From assembly GCF_000764305.2 (NCBI RefSeq), contig NW_025943855.1:124001-188000 (forward strand): a stretch of DNA of 64,000 nt, in the 5' to 3' direction. The DNA is from Hyalella azteca (taxonomy: Eukaryota > Arthropoda > Malacostraca > Amphipoda > Hyalellidae). Made by a program: the position numbers and the translations under genes. Below the pieces are notes generated by a model. The model was not told the origin of the DNA and searched no databases. It saw nothing but the letters and a program-made list of their open reading frames with translations. Positions 1 to 11,772 of the stretch are shown piece after piece; the first letter of the stretch is position 1, and each line of letters begins with the position of its first letter.

Positions 1-1215
1 AGACCACTTCGACCCGGCGTGTGAAGACTCCTCCATTCTTTACTAAAGGTCAGAGCTGATAACGGTGCGTTGTATAGCAGTACTACTTACTGCATAGCGT
101 TATAAATATTACCGTACGTGTGAATCATACGCTGAAAACTGTATTAGGATAAGACAATGTAGCGAACTTACACAAAGTATTTATGTTTTGGTGCCGACGC
201 ACAGAATATTCGGGATTTATTTTTTGCGCCGTTTAACGGAGCAACAGCTCAACAGTTTCCACCAAAATCTCGGACGCTAAACAGTTGTCCATCAATTCGA
301 TGCAAAATATACCATTGCCGTCATCTTGTGAGAACGAATGTTTTTTATGGCAATGTTTTTTAGTGCACCTTGCATAGGTAATACCAACGACTCTACAGCA
401 AAACGAAATAGAACCTCTGTGCTACCATTTTGCAGATGTAGGAAAAAATACCATTCACACAAAAATAAAGACAAGAACTAACACTTTAGTGTTCGAACAA
501 ATGAACGAACACTAAAAAAACATTTCACGACGATGTGCCAACGTAACGAGTGAAGTTAAATCGACACGACAGCTTCAAGTCTGATAAGAGCTTGATCAAG
601 AGCTTCACGGCTGATAAGATATTTTCTGATAATTACTTTATGTTTATCGATTATGATGAACGTACATCACAGAAATCCTATTCGTTAAAATTTATTTGCT
701 CTGACACATTTGTACATGACAACTTAGTAAATCTTTCAAAAGTGAAATTTTATTATTAAATCGCAAAGATACGATAAGCAAGAACTGACTTCACTCTCAA
801 GGCCACCATGCATGCAATGATAAGTCAACTTTTATAAGACGTCTTTTGAAGATTGCCGCGCTCCAAAGTCCAAATAATTACAATCACTCCAAATGCGAAG
901 AAGAAAGAACGGCTATACTAAATCAATGAAAAATAAAAACTACGAAACGGCTGGAGACGAAAATAGATTCATCTGACATTTTGCAAGGCAACGTGCAGCG
1001 ATGGCCGAAAATGTCAAAGTCTCGGGATGGTATTTGTCTCCATGAATACCAGCAGAAACCACAGCTTCAATGGACTTAGTTTTTCAGCAGACATGAATCG
1101 CAGGCAAAAGGACACAACGGTAAATTTTTGAGCAGAGATGAGCTGATCTGAAGGCTACAGGACCCATGGCAGCGGCAACGGTTGGTAAAGTGGTTACTAG
1201 CTCAGCCACAGGGCT
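1..1215. other. noncoding AT-rich DNA, no gene seen
   Basis: All open frames here are short and lack recognisable protein similarity, splice-bounded structure or coding-like composition. No repeat shared with other parts of the window was noticed. Confidence 0.6.
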
Positions 1216-1552
1216 GATGCATCGGTGGTATGCATCACGGTTATGATACTGATGTTGCGTCAATCGATGCCTCGCTGTTATTGTAATTGCACTTTTACCA
1301 AGCGATGCATCGCTGCTGCTGTTTGGCATTGCAACAATCGATGCATTGCTGTTATTGTAATTCTTGTAACCAGTCAATTCATCGTTGTTACCGTACTGTA
1401 TCTGCACGAATCGATGCTTCGCTGTTTTTGTACTACTGTTGCACAATACTGCATCGCTGTTATCGCGCCAATTAATGTATCGCTGTAATCGTATTGCTGT
1501 TGCACCCACCAATCGATGCATCGCTGTTATAGCAATTGCAGTCGCGTCAATC
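1216..1552. repeat. degenerate 36-bp minisatellite
   Basis: About nine diverged units share the core CAATCGATGCATCGCTGTTA followed by a variable T/G-rich stretch. The period is close to 36 bp, which is 12 codons, so overlapping Cys/Ile-rich frames stay open on both strands. These frames are a product of the repeat, not evidence for a gene. Unit edges blur at both ends, where the array decays into flanking DNA. Confidence 0.75.
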
Positions 1553-2807
1553 TATCTATTTAACACCAATAATGCCAGTTCTAGTCAAAATTATTTCAGC
1601 TGAAATACATAGAGCTATAATCAAACGTAGCCAAACTTGTGCGATTGTTAAGAGGACATTTGTGTGAGACATATTAACAAAATAGCAGCCATAATGACGC
1701 GCGTAAAATTCGGCACAGTGAGGCTTTAACTAGACGTTGGCAAGCGAAATTATCACTAATTCAAACTTTTATTTGCCGAAGTTTGTTTGGGTGAGCGCGT
1801 TTGAAGCTTAAAACCGTAAACATATAGGAGCAGTTGGAGCGCGTATTCAGAATGCTTATATATAGTGTCGGGATATCACATAAGAATGAAATCACAGTCA
1901 TATGGAATGGTAAGGGATTGCAAAAGGGAGGAGGTGAGTTAATCCAAAAATTAAAATTGGTTAATAATAAATTAACTTAAAAGGTACCAAATATTTTTCA
2001 AAGTTTTAAACGAAAGTCAAATTGGGGTTCTATGTTCCATCAAAAATGTGTGTTTAAATGGGCATTTTTTAATTTGCCTACATATGCTTCATCATTATTG
2101 ACGGGATTAGGGACAACAGGTATGACTGGATTACGGATTTTACTCTGCTAGATCGAACTGTTGATGAAATTATTTCGAAGGAACCTGTAGCTTTCATCTG
2201 ATTTTCACTCATGTCTTGATTTATAAACATCACAGCCAAATTGACTTCCTTATAAATTTAAACGCGGTGAAATTTTCCCGGGTGATCATGAATGTAGGAA
2301 ATAAAGTCTTCTACATGCTGCATCCGACAGTTAAATTGCAGACTAACTAGAAGCGTGTTCGTGATCCTGCACCAGAATTTACGAGCACTACAACTTTAAA
2401 CGAGCCGCGAATAAAATATTGCAGAGCTTGCCTGAGTTCGCAGGTCTCCATCTAAATCAGACTTAACGCCTTGCCTAAAGTTAATACGAATAATGAGTGT
2501 CGCTAGTATATGAAACAACAACAACAAATATACAAAAGTTGAACGATAAATATACGCAGCATTTCAACTTGAACTCTAGTGGAACACAATGTTGATCGAG
2601 GGGATGGTTAACAATCCAATAGACATAGCGGAAATACTGACCATTTTTGAGGGCAAAGGGAAGCAAAAAGAAGAGCTCCAACTCGCAACGATTTCCAAAA
2701 AATCAACTGTCAAATCCAGGCGTACGTGTCACCTAAGCAATATTAGTTTTTTTAACATAAACATTAATCCAAATAAATATTATAAGTTTGAAAATTACTT
2801 TTTAAAG
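1553..2807. other. noncoding, possible TATA element and donor
   Basis: No gene is recognised. TATATATA at 1,857-1,864 is followed 70 bp downstream by a splice-donor-like GAG then GTGAGT at 1,934. This could be a plus-strand first exon but nothing else supports it. Small open frames near 2,481-2,843 have no recognisable similarity. Confidence 0.4.
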
Positions 2808-3260
2808 ACAACACTTCTAAAAAATCTAGTGTCTCCAAGGTAAAACAAGTACAATGAATTTCTAATTTCAATTTCGAATATTAAATTTTTTTTAATTATT
2901 TTAATACATAAAAAAGAAATTACATTTTCAAAATTATTCATTCTGTCAATTGATTCAGGCATTTTCTCCGACTTTATGCAAGTGTGCAAAATTTCAGATA
3001 GATTGGACAGCTAGAAGTGTGTTGAATATCGATTATATGATTTGTAGCAGACAAAATTATTTGTTCACTTTTTTAATATTAGAAAAATTTGTTTAATTCT
3101 TAACATTATTTATTCTGTCAATTGATTCATGCATTGTCTCTAACTTTACGCAATTGTGCAAAATTTCAGATCGATTCTAGTGGTAGAAGTGTGTTAAAAA
3201 TCGATTATAAGATTTGTGGCAGACAGACAAACAAGAAGTGAAGATAAAGAGGAGTGTTGT
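2808..3260 (+). mobile_element. 453-bp TIR element (MITE-like), copy 1
   Basis: The segment begins ACAACACTTCT and ends AGAGGAGTGTTGT, a short imperfect terminal inverted repeat. It is similar along its length to the inverse complement of 62,626-63,080. The interior holds two diverged tandem copies of a block of roughly 130 bp, each containing a GTGCAAAATTTCAGAT-like phrase and GATTTGTAGCAGACA or a variant. No coding capacity is visible. A target duplication could not be identified, so the exact ends and superfamily are open. Confidence 0.65.
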
Positions 3261-6200
3261 AAAAAGCGACCATAAATGAAGAATTTACCGCTGGCTATTC
3301 CCTGAAAACAAAATACATAATTTGAATTTTCTTGCGTACACACAGGGTCCTGAGGGCTGGATTTGAGGCACGTAAGATTCGAAACTTGAAGAATTTATTA
3401 GTAGTTTTACATAAAAATTATATTCATTCCGACCATAAAGAACCGTGAACACCCATGGGCATACAGCTACCAACGAGCTATGCGCTCAGTTCATTGGTTC
3501 CCGCATTTGCCGCGTACAATGCTTATGTTTCTCTCAATTACACACAGGAGCTGTAATTATTACAGCACGGTTACGAAAAGCACTGTGTATGAGAGCACGA
3601 GATGGTCTACGGTTGCAGTAAAAACTTAATTAGGCGACAGCTGGGCCACATATCGTACAGTTAAATGCATACAGCGCTGGAGGGACACACATCTAAATAA
3701 CAGGGACAATTATGATCCAAATGTATGCGCCCGCTAAAGTGGCTGGCATATTGCAGTTGGACATTATTCGGAAATTTTTAGTGTAATTGATGCTCAGTCA
3801 AAATTACATCTGAAGCCGCCCACAGTAAATTAATCGTTCTCCAAAATTAGAACCAAAAAGTACTCTTTTATAATCGACCATTTCGTCAAGTATCAGTAGG
3901 TGCACGTAAAAAATAAGGTACAAAAAACGATTTCACCCTAAGTAAGATCAGTAGCTAGGATTTTGGTTCACCTAATTCTAAAGATCTTAATATATCGAGG
4001 ACAAGCATTCCCTAATACGGTGACGTTTGAAAGTCAACGACTCCGACAAAAAGGGCCTTGAGTCGGGATATAAATAGACGTGATCAGTATCATGATTCAA
4101 AGAAAAATGGCATTAAATTTCGATCTTTACAGAAAGAACATGTGCGATACATTTACGGTTTCTAAACGCAAATCACACATTAGTCATCCTACAATGCCTC
4201 GTGTTTGAGGGAGGCAATAAGCAGATGCTCGGTGAAATTACTACGCACTCACAAATTGGCTTCACAACTATAATGACATCAAATTAACAACGACACCGAA
4301 GGAAAAGTTCAACTGCTTGTACAGACGGAAATTCGTGCAAGGGGGCAGCAATTCTTAACGCTGAGATAGGTAGCAAGAAACGCACACCTCGTCGTTCCGA
4401 GAAAGGTTCCGTATTAGATTCGTTCGAAGAAAAGTTTTTCCTGAGATCATTTATAGCTACGAGACCTATAAGAAGCATGTTCGAGAGTCGTCTGGAAGTG
4501 GATATTAAATCACTCTATTAAATCGTAATTAAAAATTCCCTCGATAAATTAGACAATGGATCCAATTATTATAATCGACGAACGTCTCCCTTATTCAAGT
4601 GTTCCTGTAAACCAAATGAAAAAAAAATGAGAATACTGTTCCCAGAAGATTCTTGTAAATAACAACTTGGGTGAAGAATTCAAGGAATAATAACCCTTTT
4701 GTACCTGTTAGCATTGAAGTAGACATACACCTTCATATTAGCAATGCACAATAACGTCAATCTTCTCTCTAACGCTTATCCTCATCTGTTTCTGTAGGTT
4801 CAATTTAGTCTAAAAATTATACCGTATATATGTAATTGTGTGCACGTAACTGCTGCGTTCAAAGTTCGTACAATATCATTGCTCCGGTAGTCGAAACGAC
4901 GACTGGTTTCACCAATGACAGAGTAAACAATGGCTAACTCTCACCGTAGAAGAACCCAAGTTAACACTGGAGTAGTACTTGTTCGTCGGAAAGCTACGGG
5001 TAATATCGTTTCCCCACAAATTAAACCTTTATCAGCTTAAAAAATACGTCAAGCCTTCGTCAATAAATGCGCCTATGATATAACGCACTTCACAGCTAAG
5101 CAGTAACTAGATAAGCATTCTTCAATAAACAATGAATACTGCCTTTGAGTGCCGTGCGAGATAACTGCTGACGTGAGCATGCGCTGATATATACACAAAA
5201 AAAGTGAACGGACATCGTTATCAGAAGTACACGTCAAGACACGGAACATTGAGAAATAAAAAAGTTTCACATAATTAATATGTTATCGAAATCTTCTTAA
5301 ACTAAAAACCGTTTATCAAAACGATATGATGAGAGCATGTTAAAATCAAGGATAAGTAGTAATAAAGTTCAAGCGTGAGTTTATGGCACGGAATTAACAC
5401 CTGTAATCGTCCATCACAAGGTGCCGTTGCATTTATTGAAAAGGACTCTATTGCACACTCGCAGTGTATCGAAAAAAGTACATGCTCGGCGCAGCCTATT
5501 ATTTCAATTACACAGAAGAAACTTAGCAATACTATGGACCGGCACGACTAAGAATTTAGGGACAAGACTTCAGCTCAACATTACCAACTGCTATTACAAT
5601 CTCAACAGAAACCAGTGAATTACGCAAAAAAAAACACTTAATTAACGAAGTTCTCACAGCCATGGAATCCAACGATATTAGCGTTTATTATAGATTAGCT
5701 ATTAGCTATGTTTCAAAAGTTCTAATTTTATATTATAGACTCTAAACAATCTCAAGACTATTTGACTCATTGAAAAATGTCGACGTTGCTAAAACTGGAA
5801 GTCACTGGTTAGGACTGTATAACTGTAAAATAACTTGAATGGCGGCAACTAGCTGGACAAGGTTTCAACCTTATGGCCCAACCAAACAATTATTATTATT
5901 ATTATCTAGGAAATTGACATTTACCGAGCAAGTTGCCTGCCATTTATACATAATAGGTCGGTTCCGAGATCGATTGTTTAGGTTGCGAACGCTCAAGTAA
6001 GTAGGGATAAGTAACACGACAGGCAAGTGGCAAGTATGATTTAGATTAACAATTCCTTAAACGAAAATAATTTTGTGTCACGATAAAGGAAACGCGTTCG
6101 AGAACAGCAAAAAAATACAAGGTACAAAATGCAATCGAACGTTGTCCAAAAATTTGAATGGTAGGGACGAAACATCAGCCCCCATTTTGGAGTATCCCTA

Positions 6201-7314
6201 TAATTTTAACTGCATGCAGGAACTCACTTTATAAATAAAGCGCAATCGCATAGCTTCGAACTACGGAGCACGACACAGGATATTACTTTTCTAACATCGC
6301 GTGAAGAGGTAGAATCTTGCGGAATAGATCGACGCGTTACAAACCTTGTATAGATTTCAGCTGTTCCAAAATATCATTTGAATCATAACATAATGAACAA
6401 CTTTTGATATATTCAATGAATTCAAGCCAACAAGCTAGCTGAAGCCAAACTACCCAATTAGAATATACTGAGAAATAATTTCCAGCAACAAGATACGAGT
6501 TCTCCGTGGCGATGACCACTTAAAATGGAAAATAATTAATTTGTGTAGCAAACCAGATAGTCTAGATTTTTTTTTGTGACGAAGCAGCGCACTGTAACTC
6601 TTACTTTTCGATCTGTGAGCTAAGAGCTGCGGAATGAAGTTATGTACTCGACGCTGCAACAAAATAGGACACTGAAGTCACCCCTCGTCATGTCTTAAAC
6701 CGATAAATAAATTGCAGATACAATAACGATGAACAATGATCTCGAATGTTGAACGTGATCTGCTTGTAATATATAGTCCCGAATGCTAATTCACAAATTA
6801 CATTTAAAATACAAGGATACTATGATCAATGACATTGGGTCAGAAGTAAACATTAATTAAATGTCTGTTTATAATACTATCCACTTCCTACTCTCATATT
6901 TTAAATAAATCCAATATAGTAAAATGTCCTTTCCCTAGCATAAGACGTAATATACATGCCAGAATTGGTAAAAGCAGTTTTATCACTTAATGATGGTCCG
7001 ATATAACACACCGATCACAAGTTATCTCGACTGAAGGAGTAACACGTGCACAACTCGTCTCAGCTAAGAGACGAGATGCCCACTGTTCTCCCTACGGCGT
7101 CTGAGACGCTACTGAGACGTGCGGTTAGCTCACTTGCCTCCATAAGACGGGAGCGAATCTCTTGTTCCGTGGCTCGCGTTGGCTTGATAATATGCAAATA
7201 TGATGCCAGAGCAAAACAACAGCATTTTGGAGTCGCAGCATGCCTTCCCTAAGCCCACACACTCTCACTGAACTCGTCTAAACATTATTATAATGCGGGA
7301 CACGGAAGATATCG
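3261..7314. other. noncoding AT-rich DNA
   Basis: No frame here has recognisable similarity. A short (ATT)n run lies near 5,888-5,904. A strong-looking donor CAAGTAAGTA near 5,995 on the plus strand lacks an open exon upstream. Otherwise nothing is seen. Confidence 0.55.
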
Positions 7315-7350
7315 ACTTACCTAAATAGAAAATTTGAAAAAATTTTCATG
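7315..7350 (-). other. candidate recursive splice site
   Basis: On the minus strand a pyrimidine-rich run containing AATTTTCTATTTAG (7,321-7,334) is followed immediately by GTAAGTCG (7,313-7,320). A pyrimidine tract plus YAG joined directly to a consensus donor is the known form of recursive (ratchet) splice sites in long introns. It is on the same strand as the SR exon at 41,728-41,957. An ordinary acceptor or a chance match is possible. Confidence 0.3.
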
Positions 7351-7639
7351 AACATTCAGCCCAGCCTTTACAAAATTTAAGTAGCCAAATTTAATGAAAT
7401 GCTGTGAAGCATAATAACGGTAGTCTCTTGAGTGACAAGTATCGCACATTGCAGAGCAGATTTTTGTTCATGCAGTCAAGAATCGCTCCTCAAACTCAAC
7501 AATCTTTTCATCAAAGTTCCTGTCTCGAGAATATGATCACGGTCGGTTGGTCGTCACGTCACTCTGATTCTCGTTGGATTGTGTTCGCCTCGGTTAGACC
7601 GTCGGTTCTATTGTTCCCAGTAATCGCTTCTTAGGCTAG

Positions 7640-8250
7640 AACGTCGGTCGCAGGGTCTTGATAGGTCGCAAGGTCTCATTGGTTCGCCAGATCTCAATGG
7701 ATTGCAGGATCATAAAAGTTTATCAGGTCCCAAAGATTGGCTGGGTCTCTAATTGTTCGCATGGTCTGAATGAATTCATTCGTCTCTATAATGGTTTGTA
7801 AGGTCACACGGATCGCAAACTCTCACAAGTTCACGAGGTCTCAGTGGTTCGAATGCACAGAAACAATGGCAAAGATTCGCAAGATCTTAGTGGTTCGAAG
7901 GCACTGAATGGATCGCAGAGTCCCAAAGGTTCGCAATGTCTAAGTGGTTCGAAGGCACTGAAGGGATCGCAAAGTCACAAAGGTTCACAAGGTCTCAGTG
8001 GTTCTAAGGCACTGAAAAGGATCGTAAAGTATCAAAGATTCACAAGGTCTAAGTGGTTCGAAGGCACTGAAGGGATCGCAAAATCCCGAAGGTTCGCAAA
8101 TGTCTAAGTGGTTCGGAGGCACTGAAGAGATCGCAAAGACCCAAAGGTTCGCAATTTCTAAGTGGTTCGAAGGCACTGAATGGATCGCAAAGTCCCAAAG
8201 GTTCACAATGTCTAAGTGGTTCGAAGGCACTGAGTTCTAAGGGTCTGAAT
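7640..8250. repeat. 54-bp minisatellite built from 18-bp subunits
   Basis: From about 7,900 to 8,230 there are six to seven units of 54 bp. Each unit opens AAGTGGTTCGAAGGCACTGA, continues into a GGGATCGCAAAGTCCCAAAG-like block and closes GGTTCGCAATGTCT. The 54-bp unit is itself three diverged 18-bp subunits. Upstream (7,640-7,890) the older, irregular form of GGTTCGCAAGGTCTCAGT-like subunits persists. Because 54 bp is 18 codons, Ser/Gly/Lys-rich and Pro/Leu-rich frames stay open, but there are no start, splice or composition signals for a real gene. Confidence 0.85.
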
Positions 8251-11191
8251 GGATCAGCGCATCGGTTGAAGGGGAGGAAAGGAGGGGAAGAGACAAGACA
8301 ACGCGTCCTCCCACGCGCGTCTCTCAGCAACCAGAAATTAGGAAGGCATCGAGCAGCCTGAGCAGCGCTGGCAGTGATGCATGGCGCTCGCAGTAATTGC
8401 CGGCTCAGATATACAACCCTTGTGATCCTGGAACCTCCGTCATCATCCCACAAATACACCAATAATAAATACCAGCATCATCAGAAAAAAACTATTTAAA
8501 ATATCAATATCGGAACCAAATCCCAAGATGGTGCATTACATACAATATCGTTTATTTTGGTAGTAGATATTATAAAAAAGTTATTGGAGAAAAATTTCCA
8601 ACGCGATGGCAAATTCCCACAGAGTTACTCTGTACGGTAGGATGAAAGTCTTGCGAAAATTCAAAGGATAGCTTTAGATGCTGAAAAAATTCAAGCGGAC
8701 TAAGTTCCTGAATTAAAAGGAAGTAACACGGAAGATAAAATGTTTATTTTATGAATTTCCTAGAAACTCGTGCAACAAACTGCATAGTGATATGGTATTA
8801 GAATTAAACTAATCCACAGACACGCAAGTAAGTATGGATTATGCATGGTAATGATTTCAGAAAGTCTCCTCAACGTATCAACAAAGCTTCACTATCACGG
8901 CAACATCCATTCTTAATGATACAACCTTTGAATACATAATGAATGAAGGCCGATGATCAACTCGAAAGCAGATTTGATTAAAATATGACTAATCCGCAAT
9001 TACCTATTCATGCGCACATCATTACACGAGACGAAGTAAATTGGAAAGTGGAGACAAAAGTAGCCAAGACTTGAAGCAGCTCGGCATTAAACTTAATTAT
9101 TCCTATTGGTAAAGAAAGAGTGTGAGGAGAAATCGCGCAAAGACAAGTACGCAACTTTTGTGGGATGTAGAACCCATGGAAATGATGAAACTGATCACAT
9201 TAAATCAGATTCGAATACATTACAAGATCATGTACGTAACACCAGCGTAAGATTATATAACAATTCTTATTGGATCTCATATTGCCCTTTAAAGGTGAGA
9301 TTTTTTTAAGTTATTATAAGTATACGCCTTAGGAAAAATCTACGCCTTAAGCTTCACAATTTCTTCGGTAAATAAATTGATCCGATTTTTCAGCGCACAA
9401 GCGGAAAGACGTCGTTGAGTGTGCTTGCTAGTCACGCTCGCGGAGGATGAGACGTAAATGGAAGAAGGAAGAAAGATGAAACTGCATACAAGGAGCGGAC
9501 AATGCAGCTCACCGATAAACACACACAAATTAATTAATAAAGCATTAGAGCACTATAAACTAGAGCAGCCAGTGGGCACGACACTCTTGTAAGGCAATCA
9601 ATGTTTTGCAGTTCAATGTTCATGCGATAAACATCGCGCCAGAATCACTTGTCCTCTCAATTCCGGGTTAAGCGCGTGAATTATGTTCGCCTCTACATTC
9701 ATTGAAGTATTTCCGTGTATCAATTGCGCCTTTGTAGAAAAGTCATGCGAGTAAAGAAAGTGAGTGAATTGCTGGCAATAGAAAAACAATGTTTCATTAT
9801 AAAACTTCTAGAAATTAAAAAATCTACGAGTACACCATGCAAGGTATCATGGCTCGATAACCACACGAATGACAAAAAATCCTTGTCGATAGTTCCAGAG
9901 AGGATCCAGGTTATATAACTTCATTGCAGGTAAAAAAGAACTAGATTCTAAGTTCTCTAAGGCTTTCACTTTCTAAGGCATTAGCAATGGAGGAAAGCGT
10001 TATTTGCTTCTTGTGTATGGATATACTATTAATGATTTCATACCTTAAAAGATACCATCGGTGAAGACATTTAGTGAGCAGCGCGCCGCCAATGCCAAGG
10101 ATCGCATGTGTCAAGCAACACACACGTGGAGGTAGAGAAAAGATCTCGTGTACACACTAACGCCATTAGGGTAGCCATATTGATCCTTTATTTACCCCTC
10201 TTCCCTTGCAAATAAGATAAGGAACGCTTCCAACCTAAGTGCGAACATTGGCTTTCTAATGAACTTCGAAGCGCTTTTAGGTGTAAACAAATTCTTGTTC
10301 CAACTCTTTTAACCACGATATCAACTATTCGTAGTAATCATTCAAATAATTAAGCGCGCCAAAAGGAACACGTGTACACCGGAGAGAACCCTTCGAAATT
10401 ATTCCATAACTCGGGTAGGAAAATCATAGTAAGTTCACTTGCACCTGACGCAGGTCAAGCTAGTGGACCGGCTGACCGTGTGGATGAGCTGCTAAAAATA
10501 GAGAGAACAGGAAGAGCGCAACGACATATTCGCGCGAGCCCTTGATCATCGGTGAGGGTACGGCAGATAAATAACGTACAGCACCAAGGTCGTGCGTCGC
10601 ATAGAAAACAGCGTGCAAGATGAGACCGCGTCTCTTGGTTGAAGCAGACAGATACCGAGAAATGCAAAGAGATTGTGTGATAAGTGGTGCACTTAAATTT
10701 GCGCTTAGTGATATTTGGTGCCAGAATCTATTCAATTTAATGTGCTTAAGGTTTTCTATATATGCGTATATACTAGAATGCATAAATAATTTGAAATCAT
10801 CAAAATTTCTCGTCCGAAGCACTAAAAATTAGGCTCATGAAATGAATGACGAAAAAACGTGTAACCAACAAAATTTGTTAACGCTACAGCCGACAGAATA
10901 CTGAAAATCTAAAATTCATTTGACACGTGGAGCATATTTGAGCACGGATGAAATAACAAAGGCTCGTGTTATTAATTAGCCGTGCTCATTACAAGGCTTC
11001 AAATCAGCCGACAAAACAGCACGTTCATCAAAGCCTTGAAATCAACGTAAAGAAATTAATGTTGCATCGTAGCTCAGGATCGGAAAAAGTCACAAGAAAA
11101 CATTTACTCAGATTTGAACCAACAAGCCAGGCATGCGTGCGAACAACATCTCATACCTAGGACTTTGTGCGAACACTTCGCAATTCTGCAT
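8251..11191. other. noncoding, no gene recognised
   Basis: A GC-richer patch (8,250-8,450) follows the minisatellite. Short open frames near 9,106-9,309 and 10,440-10,535 look mildly coding-like but lack a consistent acceptor, frame and donor set. Nothing else is seen. Confidence 0.5.
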
Positions 11192-11247
11192 CATGTTTAC
11201 GTAGCAATACGTCGTCATGTGTGCATGTTAACGTAGCAATACATCGT
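11192..11247. repeat. 24-bp direct duplication
   Basis: CATGTTTACGTAGCAATACG at 11,192 recurs as CATGTTAACGTAGCAATACA at 11,224. Each copy ends in TCGT. Confidence 0.7.
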
Positions 11248-11675
11248 ACTGTGTCCGTGGCCTCACGTACATCCGTTCGTACACAGATAATAATTCACTG
11301 ATATCCTTCATTAATTTCAGCCTACACCACAGCCAGTCTAATATCACAACATTAGTAATTTAGTATTGTGCAAGAATTATTTCCTGAAAATATCCAATAC
11401 AAAACTTGTTACTGCCGAAAATTATTTCAGGATAATTAACAATTCAGTCACATAAAAACAAACATATAATTACTTGAATTTCGAAAACAGCAGTTATAAT
11501 TCGAGCTGCTCAGCACTGTTGATGTTAAACTGTACCTGCTGTTACATAAATGCATTACCATTGTTTTTTGGAAACTTTCGTCAGCACCGCAAGTGCTGCT
11601 CCAATAATATAAATATTGTTTCGAAAGGATTGCCCGCGACGTGTGTTCAGCCCGTACGCATATAGCGTCAAACCC

Positions 11676-11772
11676 GTGGCGACACACGACGTGGCAACAC
11701 ATGACCAAGCAACACATGAAATGGCAACACCTGACGGGGCAACACATAATGTGACAACACATGACAATAGAA
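11676..11772. repeat. 15-bp minisatellite
   Basis: Six to seven diverged units of the form GCAACACATGACGTG lie in tandem. The 15-bp period equals five codons, so an Ala-Thr-His-Asp-like frame stays open on plus and Cys/Val-rich frames on minus. This explains the overlapping open frames between 11,448 and 11,920, none of which is recognised. Confidence 0.8.

Noticed and set aside
7124..7160. tRNA gene (TAGCTCACTTG and GAGCGAATCTC as A and B boxes)
   Set aside because: The boxes are too close together and no cloverleaf can be paired.
10442..10540. Plus-strand exon (GQASGPADRVDELLKIERTG)
   Set aside because: The frame hits a stop before the nearest GTGAGG donor and no upstream partner is visible.
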